Below are positions 1 through 6,113 of a stretch of 11,383 nt of DNA, one piece after another (position 1 is the first letter of the stretch; each line of letters begins with the position of its first letter). Source of the stretch: an uncultured Collinsella sp. (GTDB taxonomy: Bacteria > Actinomycetota > Coriobacteriia > Coriobacteriales > Coriobacteriaceae); assembly GCA_900757465.1 (NCBI GenBank), contig CAAENY010000024.1, positions 1 through 11,383 of the forward strand. The letters are read 5' to 3'. Position numbers and translations under genes: made by a program. The notes below the pieces were generated by a model. That model was not told where the DNA came from. It did not search any database and saw only the letters and a list, made by a program, of their open reading frames with translations.

Positions 1-117
1 GGCGTCAAGATCAATGGCAAGGCCGTGGCTCCCAAGAGCTACAACATCGACCCCAGCGCCCTCAAGCTGGGCGACACCCTCTCCGTAGGCAAGCGCAAGG
101 GCTTTAAGTTGGTCTAG
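1..117 (+). CDS. tyrS: C-terminal end of an S4-domain protein, probably tyrosyl-tRNA synthetase (partial)
   Basis: Only the last 38 codons are inside the window, open from base 1 to a TAG stop. The peptide begins GVKINGKAV and ends VGKRKGFKLV. This is the pattern of an S4 RNA-binding domain closing a bacterial tyrosyl-tRNA synthetase, where a 'G-hydrophobic-K-INGE' strand and a final 'GKRKF' strand contact the tRNA. The enzyme charges tRNA-Tyr in the cytosol. The gene is directly followed by a strong intrinsic terminator, so it ends its transcription unit here. Other S4 proteins (pseudouridine synthases, small RNA-binding S4 proteins) share the first part of this motif, so the assignment rests mainly on the terminal GKRK strand. 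The catalytic Rossmann domain with HIGH and KMSKS motifs would lie upstream of the window and was not seen. Confidence 0.6.
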   Translation, partial: GVKINGKAVAPKSYNIDPSALKLGDTLSVGKRKGFKLV

Positions 118-146
118 CAAGTAGGTCAACCTAACATGTGCAATAG

Positions 147-180
147 GGCCGCAGCCGGGATTCCCGACTGCGGCCTTTTT
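147..180 (+). terminator. Rho-independent terminator after the tyrS-like gene
   Basis: GGCCGCAG (147-154) pairs with CTGCGGCC (168-175), and an inner CGGG/CCCG pairing extends the stem, which is followed at once by five Ts (176-180). It lies 30 nt after the stop codon. It is a textbook intrinsic terminator for the + strand. Confidence 0.93.
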
Positions 181-182
181 AG

Positions 183-269
183 ATGATCCCTTGGGGACGG
201 AGGAAAACGGATCACCGAGGGGGTCGGTTTGGCCCGGTGATCCGTTTTCCTCCGTCCCCAAGGGATCAT
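183..269. repeat. Perfect 35-bp inverted repeat (GGGGACGG-containing palindromic element)
   Basis: Bases 183-217 and 235-269 are exact reverse complements, separated by a 17-nt loop. Each arm runs from ATGATCCCTTGGGGACGG to GGATCACCG. The element sits between the terminator of the upstream gene and the leader of ade. The arms contain the GGGGACG core seen in the other intergenic repeats of this window. It resembles REP/BIME-like or miniature palindromic elements scattered by a transposase acting in trans; no transposase gene is in the window. An open frame starts in its left arm and runs into ade, but nothing supports that being translated. Confidence 0.9.
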
Positions 270-297
270 TTGGCAGTGCCGTTAAGCGGAAGGGGTG

Positions 298-327
298 TTA
301 TCGGCGGCCTCCTTTTGGGCATACAAT
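298..327 (+). promoter_or_regulatory. Possible promoter of ade
   Basis: TACAAT at 322-327 is a 5/6 match to the -10 consensus. A weak -35 candidate, TTATCG, lies at 298-303 with an 18-bp spacer. Transcription would start near 333-335, giving a leader of about 60 nt that contains the hairpin at 340-375. The -35 is poor, so confidence is modest. Confidence 0.4.
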
Positions 328-339
328 GGCTATTGGTTT

Positions 340-375
340 GCTGCGGTGAAGGCCTGTCCGCTCCGCAGCTTTTTT
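340..375 (+). promoter_or_regulatory. Terminator-like hairpin in the ade leader (possible attenuator)
   Basis: GCTGCGG (340-346) pairs with CCGCAGC (363-369) around a 16-nt loop and is followed by six Ts (370-375). This is the form of an intrinsic terminator. It ends only 8 nt before the AAAGGAG ribosome binding site of ade and lies downstream of the only good -10 box. It may therefore decide whether transcription enters ade. An alternative GCGG/CCGC pairing (343-346 with 358-361) could compete. No known purine-riboswitch core was recognised upstream. Confidence 0.55.
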
Positions 376-395
376 CTACGGTTAAAGGAGTATGT

Positions 396-2216
396 ATGTC
401 CGTTGAGGTCATGAGATCTGTGATCGAGGCCGCCGAGGGTCGTGTGCCCGTTGACACGCTGTTTGCCAACGCGCAGATCGTCGATGTGTACGGCCAGCGT
501 GTGGCGCCCGGTAGCGTTGCCGTCAAGGATGGCGTGATCGTCGGCGTGCTGTACGATGGTCGCGACGATGCCGCCGGTACGTATGAGGCTGCCGAGGTCA
601 TCGATTGCCAGGGCCGCTATCTTGCCCCCGGTTTTATCGACGGACATCTGCACATTGAGTCCTCGAACATCCGTCCCGCCGAGTATGCGCGCATGGCGGC
701 GACGCGCGGCACCACCACTGCCATTGCCGACAGCCACGAGATCGCCAACGTTTCCGGCCTGGACGGCCTGCGCTTTATGATCGAGGACGGTCGTCGCGCG
801 CCCATCTCCATCAAGTACATGATGCCCTCGTGCGTGCCCGCACTGCCCGACGAGCAGGCCGGTGCCGTCATCACCGCTGCCGATATGCAGGCGTTTTTTG
901 CCGAATATCCGGGTGATGTCTTTGGTCTGGGCGAAATGATGAACCTGCCGGGTGTCTTTATGGCCGATCCCGAGACCTGTGCTCGTATCGACGCTGCCAA
1001 CCAGACGCCGTCCAAACAGGTTGACGGTCACGCCCCACTCGTTGCCGGCAAGGACCTCAACGCCTATGCCGCGGCTGGCATTATCGCCGATCATGAGTCG
1101 ACGATTCCCGAGGAGGCACTCGACAAGCTGTCCCGCGGCATGTATGTGATGCTGCGCGAAGGTACGTGCAGCCATGACCTGGCCAACCTGTCGCCGATGC
1201 TGCTGGAGAATCCCGCGCGCGCCCGCCGCTGCTGCTTTGCGACTGACGACCGCGCCCCTTCCGATGCTCTTGCGACCGGCATGATCGACAATGACTGCCG
1301 CGTGGCGATTGAGGCCGGTATCGACCCCGTGGTCGCTATCTCTATGGCGTCTCTCTCCACGGCCGAGGCGTTTGGCCTGGATCACGGCTGCCGCGACCCG
1401 CACGAACTGCGTGGTGCGATTGCCCCGGGCAAGCGTGCCGACCTGCTGGTGCTCAATGATCTGACGTTTGCCACGGCTCCGCATCGCGTATATGCCGCCG
1501 GCGCTCTGGTGGCGCAGGACGGCACCTTTGTGGGCGAGGTTGCGCCCGAGATGGCCGAGGTTGCGGCCCTTGCCGATGAGCTGCGCGCCTCCGTTAAGCT
1601 GCCGAAGCTTTCGCTCGACGTATTCGACTATGCCTTTAAGCCGGGCGAGGCCGTGATTGACGTGGTGCCGGGTAAGGCCATCACGGGTATGGCTCGCCCT
1701 GAGAGCGCCGAGGGCCTGCGCCGCATTATGCTGATCGAGCGCCATGGCCGCGGCGTGTCGCTGCAGGCCGAGGGCGCCGACGGCGACGGTCCCGCTGGCC
1801 TGGGTCTTGTCGGCAAGCATATCGGTCGCGGCTGGGTGCGTGGCTTTACCATCACCGGTGGCGCCATTGCCTCCACGATCGGCCACGACTCGCACAACGT
1901 GTGCGTGGTGGGCGACAACGCCGCCGATATGATGGCGGCTGTTGAGGCCGTGGGCCAGGGCGGTCACGTGCTGGTGCGCAACGGCGAGGTCGTGGCGCGC
2001 ATTCCGCTGGCGCTCGGTGGCCTGATGAGCGAAGGCACGGCCGAGGACGTTGCCGCGCAGCACGACGACTTTATGGTCAAGGCACGTGCCATGGGTATTG
2101 AGCCGCCGCTTGACCCCATCATGGGCATCATCTTCCTGCCCCTGCCGGTCATCCCGACGCTCCGCATCCGTCCCGAGGGCATGTTCGACGTCACGACCTT
2201 CACCTACGCCGACTAG
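396..2216 (+). CDS. ade: Adenine deaminase
   Basis: Hydrolyses adenine to hypoxanthine and ammonia (EC 3.5.4.2) in purine salvage, in the cytosol. The 606-residue product has the amidohydrolase fold: an N-terminal beta domain, then the metal-binding APGFIDGHLH stretch (His84, His86), SHE at 113-115, GLGEMM with Glu180, GHAP with His212, DHES with His233 and TDDR with Asp284. The C-terminal part carries the family's own GHDSHN motif (496-501), which separates it from dihydroorotase and imidazolonepropionase. Length fits bacterial Ade proteins of about 580-600 residues. I chose the ATG at 396 because AAAGGAG (384-390) stands 5 nt upstream. The frame stays open back to 183, but that part only reads the inverted repeat and leader. 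No purine gene is adjacent, so it is probably transcribed alone. Its TAG stop lies inside a GACTAGTC repeat palindrome. Confidence 0.96.
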   Translation: MSVEVMRSVIEAAEGRVPVDTLFANAQIVDVYGQRVAPGSVAVKDGVIVGVLYDGRDDAAGTYEAAEVIDCQGRYLAPGFIDGHLHIESSNIRPAEYARMAATRGTTTAIADSHEIANVSGLDGLRFMIEDGRRAPISIKYMMPSCVPALPDEQAGAVITAADMQAFFAEYPGDVFGLGEMMNLPGVFMADPETCARIDAANQTPSKQVDGHAPLVAGKDLNAYAAAGIIADHESTIPEEALDKLSRGMYVMLREGTCSHDLANLSPMLLENPARARRCCFATDDRAPSDALATGMIDNDCRVAIEAGIDPVVAISMASLSTAEAFGLDHGCRDPHELRGAIAPGKRADLLVLNDLTFATAPHRVYAAGALVAQDGTFVGEVAPEMAEVAALADELRASVKLPKLSLDVFDYAFKPGEAVIDVVPGKAITGMARPESAEGLRRIMLIERHGRGVSLQAEGADGDGPAGLGLVGKHIGRGWVRGFTITGGAIASTIGHDSHNVCVVGDNAADMMAAVEAVGQGGHVLVRNGEVVARIPLALGGLMSEGTAEDVAAQHDDFMVKARAMGIEPPLDPIMGIIFLPLPVIPTLRIRPEGMFDVTTFTYAD

Positions 2217-2245
2217 TCATCGGGGACGTTCTTAAACGACTAGTC
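2211..2245 (+). repeat. Modular repeat, copy A: GACTAGTC - 19-nt core - GACTAGTC
   Basis: The palindrome GACTAGTC occurs at 2211-2218 and again at 2238-2245. Between them is a 19-nt core ATCGGGGACGTTCTTAAAC (2219-2237). The same unit, inverted, occurs twice at 3296-3357. The first palindrome contains the TAG stop of ade. The shape suggests a mobile or recombinogenic intergenic repeat of REP-like type with a GGGGACG core. Confidence 0.85.
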
Positions 2246-2249
2246 GCCT

Positions 2250-2271
2250 GCGACACTCTTTGACGTGTCGC
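2250..2271 (+). other. Stem-loop downstream of ade
   Basis: GCGACAC (2250-2256) pairs with GTGTCGC (2265-2271) around an 8-nt loop. There is no T-run after it, so it is not by itself an intrinsic terminator. It could protect the 3' end of the ade message. Confidence 0.4.
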
Positions 2272-2288
2272 CTGGCGCTGTGATTGTG

Positions 2289-2333
2289 GGACCTCTGGCA
2301 TGTGTGAGCTATTTGCCAGGTCCTTGTAACGTT
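2289..2333 (+). terminator. Possible weak terminator after ade
   Basis: GGACCT plus GGCA (2289-2294, 2297-2300) pairs with TGCC plus AGGTCC (2314-2323), with a 2-nt bulge. It is followed by TTGTAACGTTT, a poor T-tract. It could terminate the ade transcript, though the stronger hairpin at 2356-2420 is an alternative. Confidence 0.35.
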
Positions 2334-2352
2334 TACGCCCGCGGAGTCTTAT
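2324..2352 (+). promoter_or_regulatory. Possible promoter of the first HAD phosphatase gene
   Basis: TTGTAA (2324-2329) and TCTTAT (2347-2352) each match their consensus at 4 of 6 positions and are separated by 17 bp. The start would fall near 2359, inside the left arm of the leader stem-loop, so a transcript from here would begin with that hairpin and some of its outermost pairs might be lost. Confidence 0.35.
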
Positions 2353-2355
2353 TTG

Positions 2356-2420
2356 AGCTCCCTTTGGGTACGTTGGAATCGGATACACGTTCGATTCCAA
2401 CAAGCCCGAAGGGAGCTTTT
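2356..2420 (+). promoter_or_regulatory. Long leader stem-loop that hides the ribosome binding site of the HAD gene
   Basis: AGCTCCCTT (2356-2364) pairs with AAGGGAGCT (2409-2417). Inside, GGG (2366-2368) pairs with CCC (2405-2407) and TTGGAATCG (2373-2381) with CGATTCCAA (2392-2400), followed by TTTT at 2417-2420. The right arm, AAGGGAG, is the ribosome binding site of the gene starting at 2423. The structure therefore combines an intrinsic-terminator form with Shine-Dalgarno sequestration. It may terminate ade read-through, regulate the HAD gene, or both. Confidence 0.7.
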
Positions 2421-2422
2421 CT

Positions 2423-3217
2423 ATGTTTAAACTGATTGCATCCGATATGGACGGCACGCTGCTTGACGAAAACGGCCAGGTGCCTCCCGAGACCTACGAA
2501 CTGATTCTGGCGCTACACGAGCATGGCGTGCATTTCGCCGCATCGTCAGGTCGTCGCTACGATCGCCTGTGCGAGTTCTTTGCGCCCGTTCGCGACGAGA
2601 TGGACTTTGTCGCCGCTAACGGTGCCCAGGTCTACGCCGACGGCAAAATGGTAGACCGTGAGGTGTATTCGCACCTGGCGATTCGAAGGCTCGCCCAGGC
2701 TGTCGCGACGTTTCCCAATCTGCATCTTGCGCTTTTTGACCGAACCAAGTCCTTCCTGCTCGATGACGAGTGCAAGTTCGTGCGTGAGGTCGATAAGGAC
2801 CTTCCCAATGCCGAGCGCATTTGGGAGCTGCCCGATCCCAGTGTAAATATCATCAAGGCGAGTATCTTTTGCGATGACGGTGCCGTTATGGACAGCGCCT
2901 ACGTACTACAGCGCGAACTTGGTCAGCTCTTTACTTTTGCGCCTTCGGGCAACGCGTGGATCGATGCCATGCAGCCCGGTGTGTCGAAGGCCTCGGGCAT
3001 CGCACAGCTCATGGAGCACTATGGCGTCGAACGCGACGAGGTCATGGCGTTTGGCGACTCGATGAACGACTACGAGATCATTCGCTTTGTCGGCACGGGC
3101 TGCGCGATGGAAAACGCGCGCCCCGCGCTCAAAGCGGTTGCCGATCGCGTCGTAGGCTACAACCGCGACCACGCTGTTCAACAGGAGCTTCGTCACGTGC
3201 TAGAGGGCCTCGCTTAA
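2423..3217 (+). CDS. Cof-type HAD-IIB family phosphatase
   Basis: A cytosolic phosphatase of the haloacid dehalogenase superfamily, Cof/subclass IIB. Such enzymes dephosphorylate sugar phosphates, nucleotides or cofactors, and the substrate cannot be read from sequence. The 264-residue product has motif I DMDGTLLD with Asp8 as nucleophile and Asp10 as acid/base, motif II ASSGR (40-44), the motif III lysine Lys189 in GVSKASG, and motif IV GDSMND (211-216) for Mg2+. The cap domain (about residues 80-185) lies between motifs II and III as expected for type IIB. Length is normal. The ribosome binding site AAGGGAG (2409-2415) is 7 nt before the ATG and is buried in a long stem-loop. The gene converges with a second phosphatase of the same class at 3352-4194; the two are distinct in sequence and not a recent duplication. 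Confidence 0.92.
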   Translation: MFKLIASDMDGTLLDENGQVPPETYELILALHEHGVHFAASSGRRYDRLCEFFAPVRDEMDFVAANGAQVYADGKMVDREVYSHLAIRRLAQAVATFPNLHLALFDRTKSFLLDDECKFVREVDKDLPNAERIWELPDPSVNIIKASIFCDDGAVMDSAYVLQRELGQLFTFAPSGNAWIDAMQPGVSKASGIAQLMEHYGVERDEVMAFGDSMNDYEIIRFVGTGCAMENARPALKAVADRVVGYNRDHAVQQELRHVLEGLA

Positions 3218-3226
3218 TCCGACAGC

Positions 3227-3267
3227 TGGGGACGTTCCCGTTCTGCCGGCAGTGGGGGACAGTCCTT
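3227..3267. repeat. Two short GGGGAC-core repeat units after the first HAD gene
   Basis: TGGGGACGTTCCCG (3227-3240) is a near-palindrome around ACGT. TGGGGGACAGTCCTT (3253-3267) contains the palindrome GGACAGTCC. Both look like degenerate members of the GGGGAC-core repeat family that fills intergenic spaces in this window. Confidence 0.5.
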
Positions 3268-3295
3268 GCAGCTTTTCGCGAAGAGTGTTCCTAAC

Positions 3296-3357
3296 GACTG
3301 GTCATTCAAGAACGTCCCCAGTGACTAGTCGTTTAAGAACGTCCCCAATGACTAGGC
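3296..3357 (-). repeat. Tandem modular repeat, copies B and C (27-nt period)
   Basis: GACTGGTC (3296-3303), a 19-nt core (3304-3322), GACTAGTC (3323-3330), a second 19-nt core (3331-3349) and GACTAGGC (3350-3357). The cores read ATTCAAGAACGTCCCCAGT and GTTTAAGAACGTCCCCAAT, the inverse of copy A at 2211-2245 with few changes. The two units share the central palindrome, giving a period of 27 nt. The last palindrome contains the TAG stop of the - strand HAD gene. Confidence 0.85.
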
Positions 3358-4194
3358 GAGGGCGGCCATGATGGTGCGGGCGACGCCGTCGTGGTCGTTG
3401 TCGTATTCGGTGATGGCGTCGGCGGCGTCGCGATCCTCGGGCTCGGCGTTGATCATGGCCATGCCATGGCCCGCTGCCTGCAGCATGGGGATGTCGTTGA
3501 TGTTGTCGCCGAACGCCCAGGCGTCGGCGAGACGCTCGCCCAGGTGCTCGCATAGCCACGTGAGGGCCGTTCCCTTGGTAGCACCCTCGCCCATGACCTC
3601 GATATTCATGGCGTACGAACGCGTGACCTCAATGCCTCCGAGCGTGTCGAGCTCCGCCGCGATGGCGTCGCGATCGGCCGGGTCGTGCCAGTACATGGCG
3701 ATGCGTTCGAGCGTCTCGACCTCGTCGATCTTGCTGTCGATATCCATGTCGATCGGTGTTCGTGTGCGCTTGAGCGAAGCCGCGATGTGGGGGTCGCCGC
3801 CGCAGAATTCGTCCAGGCGCGTGTAGAGCGAGCGGGGGAGGAAGCACTGCCCGTCCGCGAAGATATCGAAGGTGACGTCATGGCCGGCGGCAATGCTATG
3901 GACGCGGTGGGCGATGGCGCGGTCGAGCGGTCGGCTCAAAATGCACGTGGCGCGTGAGGCATCGGTAGGCACATCCTCGTCGAGCTGCCAGACGCTGGCA
4001 CCATTGGCGCAGACTGCGTAATGCACGGCAGGATGGGCGAGGATGGGCTCAAAGATGCCCGACAGCGGACGCCCCGTGCACGGTACAAACTCAATGCCGC
4101 GCCGAGCGAGTTCGTCGAGCATCGCCCAGGTGGCGTCGCTCATCTGCTTGTCGCTCGTCAACAGCGTTCCATCCATATCGGAAAAAACAATCAT
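3352..4194 (-). CDS. Cof-type HAD-IIB family phosphatase (second)
   Basis: A second cytosolic HAD phosphatase of the Cof class, substrate unknown. The 280-residue product shows FSDMDGTLLTSD with nucleophile Asp6 and Asp8, motif II Thr40 in PCTGRP, Lys207 in GATKGTAL, and GDNIND (229-234) as Mg2+-binding motif IV. The cap domain (about 85-200) is typical of type IIB. The GATKGTAL stretch is common in sugar-phosphatase-like members. The ATG at 4194 is preceded by AGAAAGGG (complement of 4204-4211), ending 9 nt upstream. It lies downstream of citrate synthase on the same strand, but an intrinsic terminator at 4220-4258 separates them. Expression would need read-through or a promoter near 4210, which I could not identify. 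The stop codon is supplied by the GACTAG repeat. Confidence 0.92.
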   Translation of the reverse strand: MIVFSDMDGTLLTSDKQMSDATWAMLDELARRGIEFVPCTGRPLSGIFEPILAHPAVHYAVCANGASVWQLDEDVPTDASRATCILSRPLDRAIAHRVHSIAAGHDVTFDIFADGQCFLPRSLYTRLDEFCGGDPHIAASLKRTRTPIDMDIDSKIDEVETLERIAMYWHDPADRDAIAAELDTLGGIEVTRSYAMNIEVMGEGATKGTALTWLCEHLGERLADAWAFGDNINDIPMLQAAGHGMAMINAEPEDRDAADAITEYDNDHDGVARTIMAALA

Positions 4195-4219
4195 TCGATG
4201 CAGCCCTTTCTGCTGGCAT

Positions 4220-4258
4220 AAAAAGCGTGGCCGAGGGCGGTGATGCCCCGGCCACGCT
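4220..4258 (-). terminator. Rho-independent terminator after citrate synthase
   Basis: On the - strand AGCGTGGCC (from 4258 to 4250) pairs with GGCCACGCT (4232 to 4224), with further GGGC/GCCC pairing inside, followed by a run of Ts (complement of AAAAA, 4220-4224). It starts 24 nt after the citrate synthase stop and ends the ACT-citrate synthase transcript. Confidence 0.92.
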
Positions 4259-4281
4259 CGAGTTCTATAACGGTCCGTGTC

Positions 4282-5700
4282 CTAGCGGTCGGCGAGCGGC
4301 TTGTACTCCAGCGGCTCGATAACCGGGCGGTAGGCGGGGCGGATGATGCGGTGCGCGCAGAAGAGCTCTTCCATGCGGTGCGCCGACCAGCCTGCCATGC
4401 GGGCGACGGCGAATAGCGGCGTAAAGAGCGTCTCGGGCACGCCGAGCATCTTGTAGATAAAGCCCGTGTACAGGTCGATGTTGGCACAGATGGGCTTGGT
4501 CATGCCGTGGTCGCGCATGACCTGGGGTGCCAGGCGCTCAATGCGCTCGATGAGTGCGAATTCTTCGCCCAAGTCCTTCTTGGCTGCCAGCGAGCGCGCG
4601 TAACGGCGGCAGACCTCGGCGCGTGGGTCGCTCAGCGTGTAGACGGCGTGGCCCATGCCGTAGATGAGGCCCGTGCCGTCGAAGGCCTGCTTGTCGAGGA
4701 TCTTGCCCAGGTAAGCCGCGACCTCGTCTTCATTTTCCCAGTTGGAAACATGCGCACGGATGTCCTCGTGCATGGACACGACCTTGGCGTTGGCGCCGCC
4801 GTGGCGCGGGCCCTTGAGCGAGCCGATGGCCGCGGCGTAGGCGGAATACGGGTCGGTGGCCGAGGAGGACAGCACGCGGCAGGCAAACGTGGAGTTGTTG
4901 CCGCCGCCGTGCTCTGCATGCAGCATGAGCATCACGTCGAGCAGCATGGCCTCGTCGCGGGTGAATGCCATGCCGCCGCGCAACACCTGCAGGATGGTCT
5001 CGGCGGTGGAGAGGCCGGGTGTGGGGTGCGGTACATGAACCTCGGAGCCGCGAAGCTTGGCGACCGAGGCCATGTGTGCGAAGGCGGCGATGCGGGGGAG
5101 ACGGGCGAGCATAGAGATGGCGACGTCGATCTCATGCTCGGGCGTAATTACGTCGGGTTCGGCATCGAAGGCGTAGAGCAGCAGCACGGCGCGCTGGAGC
5201 ACATTCATGATGCTCGACGAAACCGTGGTCATGGGGAACTCTTTGACGTATTCGTCGCTCAGATGTCTAAAGGCACCAAGGCGCTCGCAGAAGCCGTCGA
5301 GCTCCTCTTTGTTGGGCAGCGAGCCCGTGATAAGCAGATAGGCGACTTCTTCGTAGCCATAGCGATTCTCGGCTTGGGCATTGTTGACCAGATCCTCGAT
5401 GCTATAGCCGCGCAGCGTGAGCTTGCCCTGGTCGGGTACGACCTTGCCGTCGACCTTGTTGTAGCCGTGCACGTCCGAGATGCGGGTAAGGCCCGCGACC
5501 ACGCCCGAGCCGTCGGCATTACGCAGGCCGCGCTTGACGTTATGCTCGACGAACAGGCCCTCGTCATACGGATTAGTCGGCATGCCGTGGTAGAGGTTTT
5601 CGCTCTCGGGCGAAATCTGGCGGCTTGCCTCGTAATCCAGGACCAGGCGGCTCAGGTGGTCGTCGAAGCGGTAGTAGATTTTCTTGGCGTCGTAGGCCAT
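4282..5700 (-). CDS. gltA: Citrate synthase (citrate/2-methylcitrate synthase family)
   Basis: Condenses acetyl-CoA with oxaloacetate to citrate; in anaerobes this usually feeds 2-oxoglutarate and glutamate synthesis. The 472-residue product carries all three catalytic positions: His264 in HAEHGGGNNS, His351 in GMGHAVYTLSDPRA and Asp409 in ANIDLYTG. The CoA/active-site loop GPRHGGAN is at 297-304. Length is slightly above the type-I enzymes because of an N-terminal extension of about 50 residues before the conserved core. I chose the ATG at 5700 because AGGAG (complement of 5706-5710) is 5 nt upstream; an in-frame ATG 12 codons earlier would add only an arginine-rich stretch. It lies 78 nt downstream of the ACT-domain gene on the same strand and is probably co-transcribed with it. 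2-Methylcitrate synthase activity cannot be excluded, but no prp genes are near. Confidence 0.94.
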   Translation of the reverse strand: MAYDAKKIYYRFDDHLSRLVLDYEASRQISPESENLYHGMPTNPYDEGLFVEHNVKRGLRNADGSGVVAGLTRISDVHGYNKVDGKVVPDQGKLTLRGYSIEDLVNNAQAENRYGYEEVAYLLITGSLPNKEELDGFCERLGAFRHLSDEYVKEFPMTTVSSSIMNVLQRAVLLLYAFDAEPDVITPEHEIDVAISMLARLPRIAAFAHMASVAKLRGSEVHVPHPTPGLSTAETILQVLRGGMAFTRDEAMLLDVMLMLHAEHGGGNNSTFACRVLSSSATDPYSAYAAAIGSLKGPRHGGANAKVVSMHEDIRAHVSNWENEDEVAAYLGKILDKQAFDGTGLIYGMGHAVYTLSDPRAEVCRRYARSLAAKKDLGEEFALIERIERLAPQVMRDHGMTKPICANIDLYTGFIYKMLGVPETLFTPLFAVARMAGWSAHRMEELFCAHRIIRPAYRPVIEPLEYKPLADR

Positions 5701-5715
5701 GCGCGCTCCTCTCCG

Positions 5716-5772
5716 GGCCGCGTCGGGGCGGCGCACTTGGGCGTGCGCGCTTCGGGCTATCCCCGGGCGGCC
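5716..5772 (-). other. GC-rich stem-loop between the ACT gene and citrate synthase
   Basis: GGCCGC (5716-5721) can pair with GCGGCC (5767-5772), and inside it GCGCAC (5731-5736) pairs with GTGCGC (5743-5748). There is no T-run in the - direction, so it is more likely a processing or stability element between the two cistrons than a terminator. Confidence 0.35.
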
Positions 5773-5778
5773 TGTTCG

Positions 5779-6066
5779 CTACAGGCGGTACATAAAGTTA
5801 AAGACGTCCTCGCGCTGGATGGACACGTTGACGCCCGAAAGCTCGCCGGCCTCGGCCAGCGCCTTCTGCAGCTCGGCGAAGTCGAGCTTGGACTCGGCGG
5901 TATCGGCCAGCATGGTCATGGTGAAGATGTCCTCGATAATGGACTGCGTGATGTCGCGGATGTCGACGTTGGCCTCGCCCAGGACACGGGTGACGCCGGC
6001 GACGATGCCGGGGCGGTTCTTGCCAAGGACGGTGATGACGATACGGGAGGACGAGATCTCGGCCAT
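5779..6066 (-). CDS. UPF0237-family ACT-domain protein
   Basis: A 95-residue protein that is essentially one ACT domain, a small ligand-binding fold that senses amino acids or similar metabolites. The UPF0237 hallmarks are visible: VITVLGKNRPGIVAGV near the N-terminus (9-25), NVDIRDITQSI (33-43), FTMTML (48-53) and the conserved end IQREDVFNFMYRL (83-95). It resembles the first ACT half of GcvR-like regulators but has no DNA-binding domain. The ATG at 6066 is preceded by GAAAGGG (complement of 6073-6079) with 6 nt spacing. It is the first gene of a - strand unit with citrate synthase. In many bacteria its partner is the UPF0210 (DUF711) protein; that gene is not next to it here. A link between ligand sensing and citrate synthase expression is inference only. 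Confidence 0.88.
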   Translation of the reverse strand: MAEISSSRIVITVLGKNRPGIVAGVTRVLGEANVDIRDITQSIIEDIFTMTMLADTAESKLDFAELQKALAEAGELSGVNVSIQREDVFNFMYRL

Positions 6067-6113
6067 GGGAAACCCTTTCGCGTGATTGCGGCGCGCGCGG
6101 GGCGCTCCGCTAC

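Noticed and set aside
183..395. N-terminal 71-codon extension of Ade from the ATG at 183
   Set aside because: It would translate the inverted repeat, the leader and the terminator-like hairpin, has no ribosome binding site at 183, and exceeds the family length.
330..2063. A 577-codon open frame antisense to ade
   Set aside because: It mirrors the strongly biased third codon positions of ade, has no ribosome binding site and its product is low-complexity, rich in His, Arg, Gly and Ala. Ade on the other strand is unmistakable.
2250..3357. CRISPR array suggested by the regular GACTAGTC-spaced units
   Set aside because: The 'spacers' are near-identical and only 19 nt long, the palindrome is 8 nt, there are at most two tandem units, and there are no cas genes. 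It is a modular repeat, not CRISPR.
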